Positions 33,118 to 41,544 are shown, counted from the stretch's first letter. The stretch: DNA of 64,000 bases from Rhodoglobus sp. (GCA_025463515.1 JAODAQ010000051.1:123348-187347), one strand, 5' to 3'. Numbers and translations: made by a program. The notes: generated by a model not told the origin, from the letters alone.

Positions 33118-33893
33118 TTTCGACAGGCTCAATCCGGCGGATTTCCGCTCGTGGCGTGGGCGTCGACCTCGAGGGAACGACCGTGCTCGACGGCGTCACG
33201 ATCGACGTGGTCCCGGGCGAGCTGCTCGTGCTCGTGGGCCCGAACGGCGCGGGCAAGTCCACCCTGTTGGGAGTGCTGAGCGGCGAGCGTCGGCCGAGCC
33301 GCGGCACCGTCACCTTCGACGGGCGCGAGCTCGGCGGCATCCGGCACGCAGAGCTCGCCCGCCTGCGCAGTGTGCTCACCCAGGAGAACACGGTGAGCTT
33401 CCCGTTCCTCGTCTCCGAGGTCGTGGCTATGGGCCGCAGCCCGTGGGCGCGCACGATCGAGGGCCGCGACGACATCGGGGCAGTGGCAGAGGCGATGGAT
33501 GCCGCGGACATCACCCACCTCGCCGCCCGCCGCTACACGAACCTCTCCGGCGGCGAGAAGGCCCGCGTCTCCCTCGCGCGGGTGCTCGCGCAGCGCACGC
33601 CCGTGATGTTCCTCGACGAGCCGACCGCCTCGCTCGACCTCCGCCACCAGGAGGACGTCATGCGCGTCGGCCGCCGCGCCGCCGACGCGGGCCGCGCCGT
33701 GGTCGTCGTGCTGCACGACCTCTCGCTCGCGAGCGCCTACGCCGACCGGCTCGCCCTCGTCTCCGGCGGCCGGCTCGAGGCGCTCGGCGCCCCCGGCGAC
33801 GTCCTCACCGAGGAGCGCGTCGAGCGCGTCTACGGCCTCCCGGTCTCCCTGCACTCGGTCGCCGGGCGGCCCGTGGTGGTGCCGCGCCGCTAG
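33114..33893 (+). CDS. heme/iron ABC transporter ATP-binding protein (HmuV-like)
   Basis: 259 residues. Walker A is GPNGAGKSTLL, the Q loop follows in LTQENTVSFPFLVSEVVAMGRSPWAR, the signature is LSGGEKARVSLA and Walker B VMFLDEPTASLD. GRSPWAR is typical of heme-type HmuV proteins. ATG 33114 overlaps the permease stop. Codons 2-8 lie on a fragment resembling the palindromic-element end (33117-33135), so the extreme N-terminus is probably repeat-derived; the domain proper starts at ARGVGVDLEG. Confidence 0.92.
   Translation: MISTGSIRRISARGVGVDLEGTTVLDGVTIDVVPGELLVLVGPNGAGKSTLLGVLSGERRPSRGTVTFDGRELGGIRHAELARLRSVLTQENTVSFPFLVSEVVAMGRSPWARTIEGRDDIGAVAEAMDAADITHLAARRYTNLSGGEKARVSLARVLAQRTPVMFLDEPTASLDLRHQEDVMRVGRRAADAGRAVVVVLHDLSLASAYADRLALVSGGRLEALGAPGDVLTEERVERVYGLPVSLHSVAGRPVVVPRR
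33117..33135 (-). repeat. degenerate end of the palindromic element inside a coding start
   Basis: ATTTCGACAGGCTCAATCC resembles the GGTTTCGATACG...CTCAACC end of the element, with the middle deleted. It encodes the first residues (ISTGSI) of the ATPase. Confidence 0.45.
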
Positions 33894-34003
33894 CGCGCCG
33901 CCCTGCGACCGCGCCCCGCCCCGCGACACCCCGTTGTGCAGACCGATCCCGGGGCACCCGCTCGCAGTTTGGCAGCTCCCTCCGGAAGGCGGCCTCCCCT
34001 GAA

Positions 34004-34030
34004 CAACGTATGCCTGTCCGCCATACGTTG
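34004..34030. repeat. inverted repeat CAACGTATG-N9-CATACGTTG, copy 1
   Basis: Perfect 9-base arms around a 9-base spacer, in the 214-base gap between the ATPase gene and the convergent Gfo/Idh gene. The same arms and spacer length recur at 41837-41863, while the spacer bases differ. The rest of the gap shows no gene. Confidence 0.7.
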
Positions 34031-34107
34031 CTGAGACGGAAGGGCCCGGGCGGCCGGTTGTGTGGGCGAGGATTCCGGCCAGACGTGGGGCGGGTCGCCG
34101 GGTCGGC

Positions 34108-34959
34108 CTAGAGGTCGATCGTGCGGCCTGAGGCGATCGAGCGCTCGGCCGCGTCCAGAACGCGCACGGTCTCAGCGCCGAACTGCAGGTCGCACGGATG
34201 CCCGGGCTCGTCGAGCTGGGCGACGAGGGCGTCGATCGCGCGCGAGTACGCGGCATCCGCCCGGCCTGTCTCGGCGTCGAGCGCGGGATTCTGCTGCCGT
34301 CCGTGAGCGCCGGTGAAGAGGGTGTGGTCGCCGCCGGAGCCCTCCGCAGCACCGAGAGTCACGGTGATCACGCCCGTGCCGCGATCGTGCCCGAGAGTCA
34401 CGACGACCAGCCCGTTCGCGTCGCGCGAGGCCGACACCCTGCGCGCCGGTCCGAGCACGGGCTGCAGGAGCGAGTACGCGTGGGGGCCGAGATCCCAGAG
34501 GCCGCCGCGCTCACCGCGCCAGCCGGGACTCGCCGCGCTCGCGAGCCAGGGGCTGATCATCTCGACGCGGCCGTAGCTCCAGCCGCCCGTCGCCGTGAGG
34601 GAGTCGAGCCAGGCCGAGACCGTGGGGAGGAAGCGCTTCGTGTAGAACACGATCGACGCGACGCCGGCTTCGCGGGCAGTGGCCGCGAGGAGCTCCGCGT
34701 CGGCCACGTCCAGGGCGATCGGCTTCTCCATGAGCACGTGCTTGCCCGTCCGAATGGCGCGGAGGGCGAGAGCGGACTGGACCTCCGGCGGAACCGCGAA
34801 GCCCACCGCGTCGACCCGACTGAGGAACTCGTCGAAGTCGTCGTGGCGGCCGATCGCGCCCGCGAACTCGACGTGCTCGTTGGCCTTCGCCCCCGGGATA
34901 TGGGAGTGGTTGCTCCACTGGCCGGTACCGAAGACGCCGAAACGCAGGGGAGTTGGCAT
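34108..34959 (-). CDS. Gfo/Idh/MocA family oxidoreductase
   Basis: 283 residues. FGVFGTGQWSNHSHIPGAKAN is the Rossmann loop and GKHVLMEKPIALD the family EKP motif; LWDLGPHAYSLLQPVLG carries the usual Asp/His pair of the C-terminal domain. NAD(P)-dependent, acting on a sugar or inositol-like substrate. It is shorter than the typical 330-380 residues. ATG 34959 is set 22 bases from the divergent GTG at 34982. D-apiose dehydrogenase belongs to this family, but this gene is 11 kb from the apionate operon and lacks the operator, so that role is only a possibility. Confidence 0.85.
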   Translation of the reverse strand: MPTPLRFGVFGTGQWSNHSHIPGAKANEHVEFAGAIGRHDDFDEFLSRVDAVGFAVPPEVQSALALRAIRTGKHVLMEKPIALDVADAELLAATAREAGVASIVFYTKRFLPTVSAWLDSLTATGGWSYGRVEMISPWLASAASPGWRGERGGLWDLGPHAYSLLQPVLGPARRVSASRDANGLVVVTLGHDRGTGVITVTLGAAEGSGGDHTLFTGAHGRQQNPALDAETGRADAAYSRAIDALVAQLDEPGHPCDLQFGAETVRVLDAAERSIASGRTIDL

Positions 34960-34981
34960 TGCTCCAGCGTAAACTGTGCGG

Positions 34982-35347
34982 GTGCAGCCATGGATCGTCA
35001 TCGTCATCGTGGTGGCGATCGGGGCCCTCTTCTGGGTCGCTCAGCACTTCGGCTGGATCGACCTGAGCAACAAGAGCCGCACTTCCGGCGGCGGCGGCGG
35101 CATCGCGGGAATCGGCGACGAGGTCTTCCATCCCACCCGCCACGAGGCGCAGGTCGAGCTGGATCGGCAGACCATCCTGCCGGCGCCCGCACCGCTGCCG
35201 GGCGACGATGACTTCGGGTTCGGCGAGATCCGCGGGGTCGCGGCCCAGACCGTCGACGACAACAAGAACTACGACGGCCAGGTGCGCATCGACCTCTCAG
35301 CGCAGCCAGAGCCGAAGCGCGGCAAGCACGCCGGCGACCCCGCCTGA
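34982..35347 (+). CDS. small membrane-anchored protein of unknown function
   Basis: 121 residues. One N-terminal span (PWIVIVIVVAIGALFWVAQ) is followed by a Ser/Gly linker and a hydrophilic tail rich in Asp and Pro. No recognised domain. The GTG at 34982 is 6 bases after TAAACT, so it is probably leaderless; a GTG at 34976 is too close to the -10. It shares a very short divergent promoter region with the Gfo/Idh gene. Confidence 0.7.
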   Translation: MQPWIVIVIVVAIGALFWVAQHFGWIDLSNKSRTSGGGGGIAGIGDEVFHPTRHEAQVELDRQTILPAPAPLPGDDDFGFGEIRGVAAQTVDDNKNYDGQVRIDLSAQPEPKRGKHAGDPA

Positions 35348-35393
35348 CTCCGGCCGCCGCTCCGGTGCCGGCCCGCTCACTCCTGCGCGGTCG

Positions 35394-35678
35394 CTAGCGG
35401 CTGAGCAGGTCCTGGTACTCGGGGTGCCGGTCGATCCACGGCCCCGCGAAGGGGCAGGTCGGCACGACGCGGTAGTCAGTCTCCGCGCGGATCAGGTTCA
35501 GCGCACCGCGCACGAGCTCGCCGCCGAGGCCTGCGCCCTGGTGCGCGGGATCGATCTCCGTGTGCGTGATCACGATCGTGTTGTCGCGGATCTGGTAGTC
35601 CAGCTCCCCGGCGCCCTGGCCGTCCACGAGGAGCTCGAAGCGGTTCATCGACGCGTCCTGGATAACTTCGGTGGCCAT
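35394..35678 (-). CDS. GNAT-family N-acetyltransferase, short CG type
   Basis: 94 residues, the compact GCN5-related domain. IVITHTEIDPAHQGAGLGGELVRGALN is the acetyl-CoA pyrophosphate loop, and VVPTCPFAGPWIDRHPEYQDLL is the conserved C-terminal block of this short family. Substrate unknown. A minus-strand TAGGCT overlaps the LacI stop codon and ends 7 bases before this ATG, so the gene has its own leaderless promoter just after the LacI gene. Confidence 0.85.
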   Translation of the reverse strand: MATEVIQDASMNRFELLVDGQGAGELDYQIRDNTIVITHTEIDPAHQGAGLGGELVRGALNLIRAETDYRVVPTCPFAGPWIDRHPEYQDLLSR

Positions 35679-35688
35679 GGGGGCAAGC

Positions 35689-36714
35689 CTACGCGCTCGC
35701 GCGGACGACCATCCGGGTGGGCATCACGCGCTCGCGCTCGGTAGCCTCGCCGCTCAGCAGGGCTAGGAGCATCCGGGCCATCTCGGCACCCATCTCGCGC
35801 GAGGGCTGGTGCACGGTCGTGAGCGGGATCTCCCCGCTCGTCGCCGCGGAGCTGTCGTCGAAGCCCACGACCGCGACGTCGCCCGGCACCGCCAGCCCGC
35901 GGTCGCGCAGCAGCGAGATCGCCCCGGCGGCCATCAGGTCGCTCGCGACGAACACCGCGTCGAGCTTCGGCTCGCGGTCGAGGAGTGCGCGCATGGCGGC
36001 CGCCCCGCTCGCGAGGGTGAAGTCGCCGTACTCGAGCAGGTCGTCCGGATGCCCGGCCTCGCGCATCGCGGTGGCCCAGCCCTCGGCCCGGTCGATGGCG
36101 GCCTGCATGTTCGCGGGGCCCGCGATGGTCGCGATCCGCCGCCGCCCGTGGTCGATGAGGTACTGCGTGCCCATTGCGGCACCCGCGGCGTTGTCCACGT
36201 CGACGTAGTTGTTGCGGTGCAGTTCGGGGTGGTACGGGCGGCCGCCGAAGACCACGGGGATCGTGGCATCCAGCGTCGTGAAGAAGTCGTCGCCGGAGTG
36301 GTGCGAGACCACGATCGCGCCGTCGACGTTGCCGCCGAGCAGGTAGCGGATGGTCTTCTCCGAGGGCGAGCTCGGCGACGCGAGCTGCAGGTTGAGCACG
36401 TAGTCGCTGTCTTCGAGGCCCTGCGTGATGCCCTGCACGATCTCGGCGAAGAAGGGATCGCCGAAGAAGCGGTTGGTGTCTTCGGGGACGACGAGGGCGA
36501 TGGCCATCGTCTGCCGGTTCGCGAGTGACCGGGCGGCGCGGTTGGGGATGTAGTTCAACTCGTCGATCGCCGCATTGACGGCGGTCACGACATCCGGCCG
36601 GACATGGCTCGACCCGTTGACCACGCGCGAGACCGTGGAGCGCGACACACCCGCGGCGGCGGCTACCGCCTCGAGGGTCGGCGCCGCTCGGCGGCCGGTC
36701 AGGTCGAGGGTCAT
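35689..36714 (-). CDS. cebR: LacI-family regulator, CebR/CelR-like
   Basis: 341 residues. The helix-turn-helix is TLEAVAAAAGVSRSTVSRVVNGSSHVRP and the hinge helix PNRAARSLANRQT; a periplasmic-binding-like ligand domain follows (ALVVPEDTNRFFGDPFFAEI, VVGFDDSSAATSGEIPLTTV). CelR/CebR proteins bind TGGGAGCGCTCCCA and release it with cellobiose. Three such sites flank the promoter of the transport operon that ends 13 bases before this gene, so it is probably the last gene of the operon it represses. Confidence 0.88.
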   Translation of the reverse strand: MTLDLTGRRAAPTLEAVAAAAGVSRSTVSRVVNGSSHVRPDVVTAVNAAIDELNYIPNRAARSLANRQTMAIALVVPEDTNRFFGDPFFAEIVQGITQGLEDSDYVLNLQLASPSSPSEKTIRYLLGGNVDGAIVVSHHSGDDFFTTLDATIPVVFGGRPYHPELHRNNYVDVDNAAGAAMGTQYLIDHGRRRIATIAGPANMQAAIDRAEGWATAMREAGHPDDLLEYGDFTLASGAAAMRALLDREPKLDAVFVASDLMAAGAISLLRDRGLAVPGDVAVVGFDDSSAATSGEIPLTTVHQPSREMGAEMARMLLALLSGEATERERVMPTRMVVRASA

Positions 36715-36727
36715 GGGGAGAGTCTAA

Positions 36728-38161
36728 TCAGAGGGCGCGACCAGTGATTATGCGGGTGTAAGCGATTGCACTGTCCTTGGGGGTACGGACCTGCGTGTCG
36801 TAGTCCACGCGCACGATACCGAAGCGCTTGTCGTAGCCCCAGGCCCACTCGAAGTTGTCCAGGAGCGACCAGTAGAAGTAGCCGTGCACGGGCACGCCGA
36901 GGTCGATGGCATCGAGGATGGCACCGAGGTGCAGCTCGAGGAACTCTGTGCGCGCCGCGTCGTGCACCGCGCCGTCGGGGGAGAGGACGTCGTTGTACGC
37001 GGCACCGTTCTCCGTGACCGAGAGCCGCACGCCCGGGGCGCCCGTGTACTCGCGGTGGATGCGCTGGAGGAGGCGGGTGAGGCCCTCCGGCTGCACCTCC
37101 CAGTCCATGGCGGTGAGCGGCAGGTCGCGCAGGTGCCAGTAGACGTTCTCCGCGGCGGGGAAGGGCGAGCGCTTGGGCCGCTGCGAGGGCGCCTGGGTGT
37201 TCATGGGCTTGTCCGACGGATGCGCGCTCACGAGCTCGCCGTGGTAGTAGTTCACGCCCAGGGCGTCGATGGGAGCCGAGATCACGTCCAGGTCACCCGG
37301 CTGCACGACCGCGTCGAAACCGAGGTGCGCGACATCCTCGAGCAGGTCCGCCGGGTACGAGCCGCGGAAGATCGGGTCGAGGAAGAACCGGTTGAACTGC
37401 CCGTCGATGCGGCGGGCGGCGTCGAGGTCGCCCGCGTCGGCCGGGTCGACCGGGTCGGCGACGGTCAGGTTGAGCGTGATGCCGAGGCTGAGGGAGGAGT
37501 CGCGCTCGCGCAGCGCCTGCACCGCGAGCCCGTGGCCCAGCAGCAGGTGGTGCCCGGCGGCGAGGCCGGCGGCCGGCTCCTGCCGCCCGGGGGCGTGCTC
37601 CCCGCCGATGTAGCTGAGGAAGGAGGCGCACCACGGCTCGTTGAGCGTGGTCCAGTTGGAGACGCGGTCGCCGAGGGCGTCGTGCACGGAGAGCGCGTAG
37701 TCCTGGAACAGGAACGCGGTGTCGCGGTTCGCCCAGCCGCCCTTGTCCTCGAGGGCCTGCGGGAGGTCCCAGTGGTAGAGGGTGAGCCAGGGCAGCACGT
37801 TCTTCTCGAGCAGCTCGTCGACGAGGCGCGAGTAGAAGTCGATGCCCTTGGCGTTGACCGGTCCGCCGTCGGGGCGAACTCGGGCCCAGGACGTTGAGAA
37901 GCGGTACGTCTGCAGGCCGAGATCGGCCATGAGCGCGACATCCTCGCGGTACCGGTGGTAGTGGTCGCAGGCCACGTCGCCGTTGTCGCCGTTGACCACG
38001 GCGCCGGGCACTCGGCAGAACGTGTCCCAGATGGAGTCGGTGCGGCCGTCCTCGTGGGCGGCGCCCTCGATCTGGTACGCGGCAGTGGCTGCGCCGAAAA
38101 GGAACGTCGACGGGAAGGCGCGCACAGCTGTGGCTTCCTGCGTCTCGAACAACTGGGTCAT
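36728..38161 (-). CDS. bglC: beta-glucosidase, GH1 family
   Basis: 477 residues. TFLFGAATAAYQIEGA is the N-terminal GH1 signature, TTLNEPWCASF carries the acid/base Glu and LSVTENGAAY the nucleophile Glu. It hydrolyses cellobiose or short cello-oligosaccharides to glucose in the cytosol. The ATG at 38161 overlaps the permease stop by four bases. In Streptomyces the same set (cebEFG, bglC, cebR) serves cellobiose uptake, and the operators here are of that type. Confidence 0.93.
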   Translation of the reverse strand: MTQLFETQEATAVRAFPSTFLFGAATAAYQIEGAAHEDGRTDSIWDTFCRVPGAVVNGDNGDVACDHYHRYREDVALMADLGLQTYRFSTSWARVRPDGGPVNAKGIDFYSRLVDELLEKNVLPWLTLYHWDLPQALEDKGGWANRDTAFLFQDYALSVHDALGDRVSNWTTLNEPWCASFLSYIGGEHAPGRQEPAAGLAAGHHLLLGHGLAVQALRERDSSLSLGITLNLTVADPVDPADAGDLDAARRIDGQFNRFFLDPIFRGSYPADLLEDVAHLGFDAVVQPGDLDVISAPIDALGVNYYHGELVSAHPSDKPMNTQAPSQRPKRSPFPAAENVYWHLRDLPLTAMDWEVQPEGLTRLLQRIHREYTGAPGVRLSVTENGAAYNDVLSPDGAVHDAARTEFLELHLGAILDAIDLGVPVHGYFYWSLLDNFEWAWGYDKRFGIVRVDYDTQVRTPKDSAIAYTRIITGRAL

Positions 38162-39084
38162 CCCTTCACCGCTCCCTGCATGATACCGGCGACCAATTGC
38201 TTGCCCGCGAAGATGAAGAGGAGCAGGAGCGGCAGGGTGGCGATCAGGACGCCCGCCAGCACGATCGAGTAGTCCACGAAGTAGTTCGACTGCAGCAGCG
38301 ACAGGGCCACCGGCAGCGTCGGGTCGGAGGGGTTCAGCACGATGAAGGGCCAGAAGAAGTTGGTCCAGGTCGCGATGAACGTGAAGAGCGCGAGCATCGC
38401 AGCGGCCGGGCGCGCGGCCGGGAAGCCGATGTACCAGAACGTCAGGAACATGTTCGCTCCGTCGACCCGGCCCGCCTCGATCAGCTCGTCGGGCAGCGCC
38501 TGGCTGATGTACTGCGTCATCCAGAACACCCCGAACGCGGTCACGAGGCCCGGCACGATGACAGCGCCCAGCGTGCCCGTCCACCCGAGGTCGGACATGA
38601 TGATGAACAGCGGCACGACGCCGAGCTGCGTGGGCACCGCGGTCGTCGCAATGACGAACACGAAGAGCCCGCGCTTGCCCCGGAAGCGCAGCTTCGCGAA
38701 GGCGTAGCCGGCCAGCGTCGAGAAGAAGACGACGGATGCCGACACCACCGTCGAGACGATGAGACTGTTGAGCACCGCCTTCCAGAACGGCACGCGGTCG
38801 CTCTCGAGCACCTTGAGCGCGTTCTCGAGGAAGTTTCCGCCCGGCCACCACGGCAGGTCCTGGTTGTTGAGGCTCGACGAGTCACCGCTCGCGATCAGCA
38901 GTGCCCAGTAGAGCGGCAGGATGGCTCCCGCGAGCACTGCCGCGAGGAATCCGTAGGCCACCCAGCCCGGGCGCTGGTTGAGTACGGCTCGCGCGCGGCG
39001 GCTGCGGCGCACCGAGGCGATCGGCGCGGTACCGAGCGCGCCCGCGGGCGCGGCGACGGCGTCGAGATCCGGTGTGGTGGTCAT
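38158..39084 (-). CDS. cebG: cello-oligosaccharide ABC permease, MalG-like
   Basis: 308 residues with about six spans and a long cytosolic N-terminus. LPDELIEAGRVDGANMFLTFWYIGFP is the EAA-type loop. GGAGGAACCG precedes ATG 39084, which overlaps the cebF stop. It should pair with the permease at 39081 and the lipoprotein at 40140; the ATPase is not encoded here and is expected to be an MsiK-type protein. Confidence 0.9.
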   Translation of the reverse strand: MTTTPDLDAVAAPAGALGTAPIASVRRSRRARAVLNQRPGWVAYGFLAAVLAGAILPLYWALLIASGDSSSLNNQDLPWWPGGNFLENALKVLESDRVPFWKAVLNSLIVSTVVSASVVFFSTLAGYAFAKLRFRGKRGLFVFVIATTAVPTQLGVVPLFIIMSDLGWTGTLGAVIVPGLVTAFGVFWMTQYISQALPDELIEAGRVDGANMFLTFWYIGFPAARPAAAMLALFTFIATWTNFFWPFIVLNPSDPTLPVALSLLQSNYFVDYSIVLAGVLIATLPLLLLFIFAGKQLVAGIMQGAVKG

Positions 39085-40052
39085 CGGTTCCTCCGTGCGT
39101 CGTTGTTGGCGATCCGGCGCGTGATCGCGAGGTTTATCAGGCCGATCACGACTATCAGCAGGAAGAGCAGCCACGCGATCGCGGCCGCTCTGCCGTACTT
39201 GCCGTTCTGGTACCAGCCGACGTTGTGCAGATAGACCGTGAGGGTGAGCCATTGCTGGCTAGCGCCGCCCGCGACCGTCGAGCTGCTGTCGAACAGCTGC
39301 GGCTCGTCGAAGATCTGGAGTCCGCCGATCGTCGCCGTGATGATCACGAAGATGAGGGTCGGGCGCAGCTGGGGGATGGTGATCGAGAAGAAGCGGCGGA
39401 ACCGCCCGGCGCCGTCGATGGCGGCGGACTCGTAGAGGTCGCGGGGGATCGCCTGCATGCCGGCGAGGAGGATGAGCGCGTTGTATCCGGTCCAGCGGAA
39501 GTTGACCATGGTCGCGATCGCGATCTGGCTCGGAATCACGTCGGTGTGCCAGCCGACCTTCGGCAGGCCGATGTCCGACAGCAGGGTGTTGATGAGTCCG
39601 TAGTCGTTGCTGAAGAGCTTGCTGAAGATGAGGGCGACAGCGACCGGCATCACGATGTAGGGCAGGAGCACGCCCATCCGCCAGAAGGTCTTGGCCCGGA
39701 TGTTCGAGTCGAGCACTGCGGCGATCGCCAGGGCGATGATGAGCTGCGGAACCGCCGAGAGCAGGAAGATGCTGATCGTGTTGCGCAGGGCGAGCCAGAA
39801 CTGCGTCTGGCCGAGCACCCACGCGAAGTTGTCGAGCCCCATGAACTTGCCCGAGTGGCGGATCGGGTCCCAGTCGAGCAGCGAGATGTAGCCGGTGTAG
39901 ATGAGCGGGAATAGGCCGACGATCGCGAAGAGGATGAAGAACGGCGAGATGTAGAGGTACGGGGAGAGCTTGATGTCCCACCGGCTCAGCGTCTGGCTGA
40001 ACGCGATGCGGCGCGGGGAGCGCTCGGTGGGGCGCAACGTCGTCGTTGTCAT
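39081..40052 (-). CDS. cebF: cello-oligosaccharide ABC permease, MalF-like
   Basis: 323 residues. YLYISPFFILFAIVGLFPLIYTGYISLLDW is the usual first span and periplasmic loop of MalF-type permeases, and RDLYESAAIDGAGRFRRFFSITIP the ATPase-contact loop. It lies 87 bases after the binding-protein gene, with a strong hairpin in the gap, and overlaps cebG. Confidence 0.9.
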   Translation of the reverse strand: MTTTTLRPTERSPRRIAFSQTLSRWDIKLSPYLYISPFFILFAIVGLFPLIYTGYISLLDWDPIRHSGKFMGLDNFAWVLGQTQFWLALRNTISIFLLSAVPQLIIALAIAAVLDSNIRAKTFWRMGVLLPYIVMPVAVALIFSKLFSNDYGLINTLLSDIGLPKVGWHTDVIPSQIAIATMVNFRWTGYNALILLAGMQAIPRDLYESAAIDGAGRFRRFFSITIPQLRPTLIFVIITATIGGLQIFDEPQLFDSSSTVAGGASQQWLTLTVYLHNVGWYQNGKYGRAAAIAWLLFLLIVVIGLINLAITRRIANNDARRNR

Positions 40053-40091
40053 GGGGTGGATCCCTCGGTAGCGGTGCGGGCGGGCGAAAGG

Positions 40092-40128
40092 GGAGCCGGG
40101 CCGCCCTCGGGTGAGGCGGCCCGGCTCC
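40092..40128 (-). terminator. intra-operon hairpin between cebE and cebF
   Basis: GGAGCCGGGCCGCC (40092-40105) pairs perfectly with GGCGGCCCGGCTCC (40115-40128) across a 9-base loop, with no U tract. It probably attenuates transcription or stabilises the binding-protein mRNA, as does the hairpin at 7283 in the other sugar operon. Confidence 0.65.
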
Positions 40129-40139
40129 GGGTGCGCTAG

Positions 40140-41408
40140 CTAGCCCAGCGCCTTGATGTCGGCGATGACCTGGGTCCAGGAGTCGTCAACCGACTGCTGG
40201 CCCTGCTCGACGCGGGTGAGGCCGTTCTGCACGGCGCCCATGATCGCGCCGTAGTTGATGCCCTTGAACGGGGTCACCGTGACGGCGTTGGCGCGGTCCG
40301 CGAAGATCGTGCCGATGGGGGCGTCGTTGAAGAACTCGTTCGTCGCACCGGTCAGGGCCGGGTCGTCGTACGCGGCGATCTGGCTCGGGAACGTGCCCGC
40401 GGTCTTGAACGCCGAGATCTGCTGCTCGGGAGCGGTCAGCCAGTCGGTGAACTCCTTCGCGGCCTCGGTGTGCTTGCCCTGGGTGGGAACGAGGAGGTAC
40501 GAGCCGCCCCAGTTTCCGCCGCCGTCGGGGAACACGTTGGCGATGTTCCAGTCCGTGGCGTCCGGGCTGTCGCCCTGGATCACGCCGAGCATCCATGCCG
40601 GGCAGAGCATCGTGGCGAACGAGCCGTTGGCCATGCCGGCTGCCCAGTCGTCGGTCCACTCCTGCAGGTGCGCAGAGAGGGTCGAGCTCGCGCCGAGCAC
40701 GGACTCGAACGCGGCCTTCACGTCCGGGTTCTCGGTCGCGATGACCGTGCCGTCATCCTTCTCGTAGAAGTTCTGGTACTGGTTGGCGAGACCCTGGAAG
40801 GTGGCGCCCGCCGAGTCGAACCAGGCCTTGCCGGTTGCCGCCGTGTACTTCTCGCCGGCGGCGTAGTACGCGTCCCAGTCGCCGGCGATGTTCGCGGCGA
40901 CCTCATCGGGGGTGGTGCCCAGCCCGGCTGCGGAGAGCAGGTCGGCGCGGTAGCAGATGGCTTCCGGGCCGATGTCCGTCCCGAGTCCGATGAGCTTGCC
41001 GTCGGCGGTGCCGCCAGCGGTCTTCCAGTCGGAGTAGCGCCCGGCGTTGTCGTCAGACGCGAGGTCGACGAACAGGTCGGAGTACTGCTTGACCTTGGGC
41101 ATCCAGTCGCCGTCGACGGCCTCGACGTCGCTCAGGCCGGATCCGGCTGCGAGCTTCGTGAAGAGGTTCGTCTGGGCGTCGTCGGAGGTCTTGGCGATGT
41201 TCTGCTTGATGGTGACGTTCGGGTGCAGGGCGGTGTACTCGGCGAGCAGCTCGTCGCTGTAGCCGAAGTTGTTGAAGGTGCCGAGCGTGAGGGTGATCTT
41301 CTCGTCGTCACCTCCCGTGCTGGCTGCGGGGGCGCAGCCTGTGGCGATCAGGGCGAGGGCTGCTGCGCCAGCGACGGCCGCGGCGATTGTGCGTCGTGAG
41401 GTACTCAC
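40140..41408 (-). CDS. cebE: cello-oligosaccharide-binding lipoprotein
   Basis: 422 residues. TIAAAVAGAAALALIATGC is a lipoprotein signal peptide with the lipidated Cys. The mature part has LTLGTFNNFGYSDELLAEY and TWNIANVFPDGGGNWGGSYLLVPTQGKHTEAAKEF-type blocks of extracellular binding protein family 1 (CUT1). GTG 41408 is chosen because AAAGGAG lies 5 bases upstream; the GTG at 41414 overlaps that box. The operators and promoter lie 35-140 bases upstream. Cello-oligosaccharide binding is inferred from the operators and the linked GH1 enzyme. Confidence 0.88.
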   Translation of the reverse strand: MSTSRRTIAAAVAGAAALALIATGCAPAASTGGDDEKITLTLGTFNNFGYSDELLAEYTALHPNVTIKQNIAKTSDDAQTNLFTKLAAGSGLSDVEAVDGDWMPKVKQYSDLFVDLASDDNAGRYSDWKTAGGTADGKLIGLGTDIGPEAICYRADLLSAAGLGTTPDEVAANIAGDWDAYYAAGEKYTAATGKAWFDSAGATFQGLANQYQNFYEKDDGTVIATENPDVKAAFESVLGASSTLSAHLQEWTDDWAAGMANGSFATMLCPAWMLGVIQGDSPDATDWNIANVFPDGGGNWGGSYLLVPTQGKHTEAAKEFTDWLTAPEQQISAFKTAGTFPSQIAAYDDPALTGATNEFFNDAPIGTIFADRANAVTVTPFKGINYGAIMGAVQNGLTRVEQGQQSVDDSWTQVIADIKALG

Positions 41409-41442
41409 GGTCACTCCTTTGTGTGCGTGGATGGGGTGATTG

Positions 41443-41480
41443 TGGGAGCGCTCTCACGAACGATCATGGGAGCGCTCTCA
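41443..41480. promoter_or_regulatory. two CebR/CelR operators downstream of the ceb promoter
   Basis: TGGGAGCGCTCTCA occurs at 41443-41456 and 41467-41480, centres 24 bases apart. They differ by one base from the perfect TGGGAGCGCTCCCA palindrome bound by CelR-type LacI proteins. Both lie after the transcription start, where binding would block elongation. Confidence 0.85.
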
Positions 41481-41493
41481 CGGGATCGAGGTC

Positions 41494-41522
41494 ACGCTAG
41501 GCGAGTCCCAGAACCCTGTCAA
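41494..41522 (-). promoter_or_regulatory. ceb operon promoter
   Basis: On the minus strand TTGACA (41522-41517) and TAGCGT (41499-41494) are separated by 17 bases, the best sigma-A-like promoter seen in the window. Operators lie on both sides. Confidence 0.75.
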
Positions 41523-41530
41523 GCAGCGGT

Positions 41531-41544
41531 TGAGAGCGCTCCCA
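41531..41544. promoter_or_regulatory. CebR/CelR operator upstream of the ceb promoter
   Basis: TGAGAGCGCTCCCA, the same site in the opposite orientation, 8 bases upstream of the -35 box. With the two downstream sites it could allow DNA looping. Confidence 0.85.

Noticed and set aside
31031..33893. Reading the lplA-permease-ATPase set as a standard heme uptake operon
   Set aside because: A hemin-binding lipoprotein and heme-degrading enzyme are missing, so only the permease and ATPase class is claimed, not the substrate.
34108..34959. Apiose dehydrogenase assignment for the Gfo/Idh gene
   Set aside because: It lies outside the regulon, lacks the GntR operator and is shorter than typical members, so no specific substrate is claimed.
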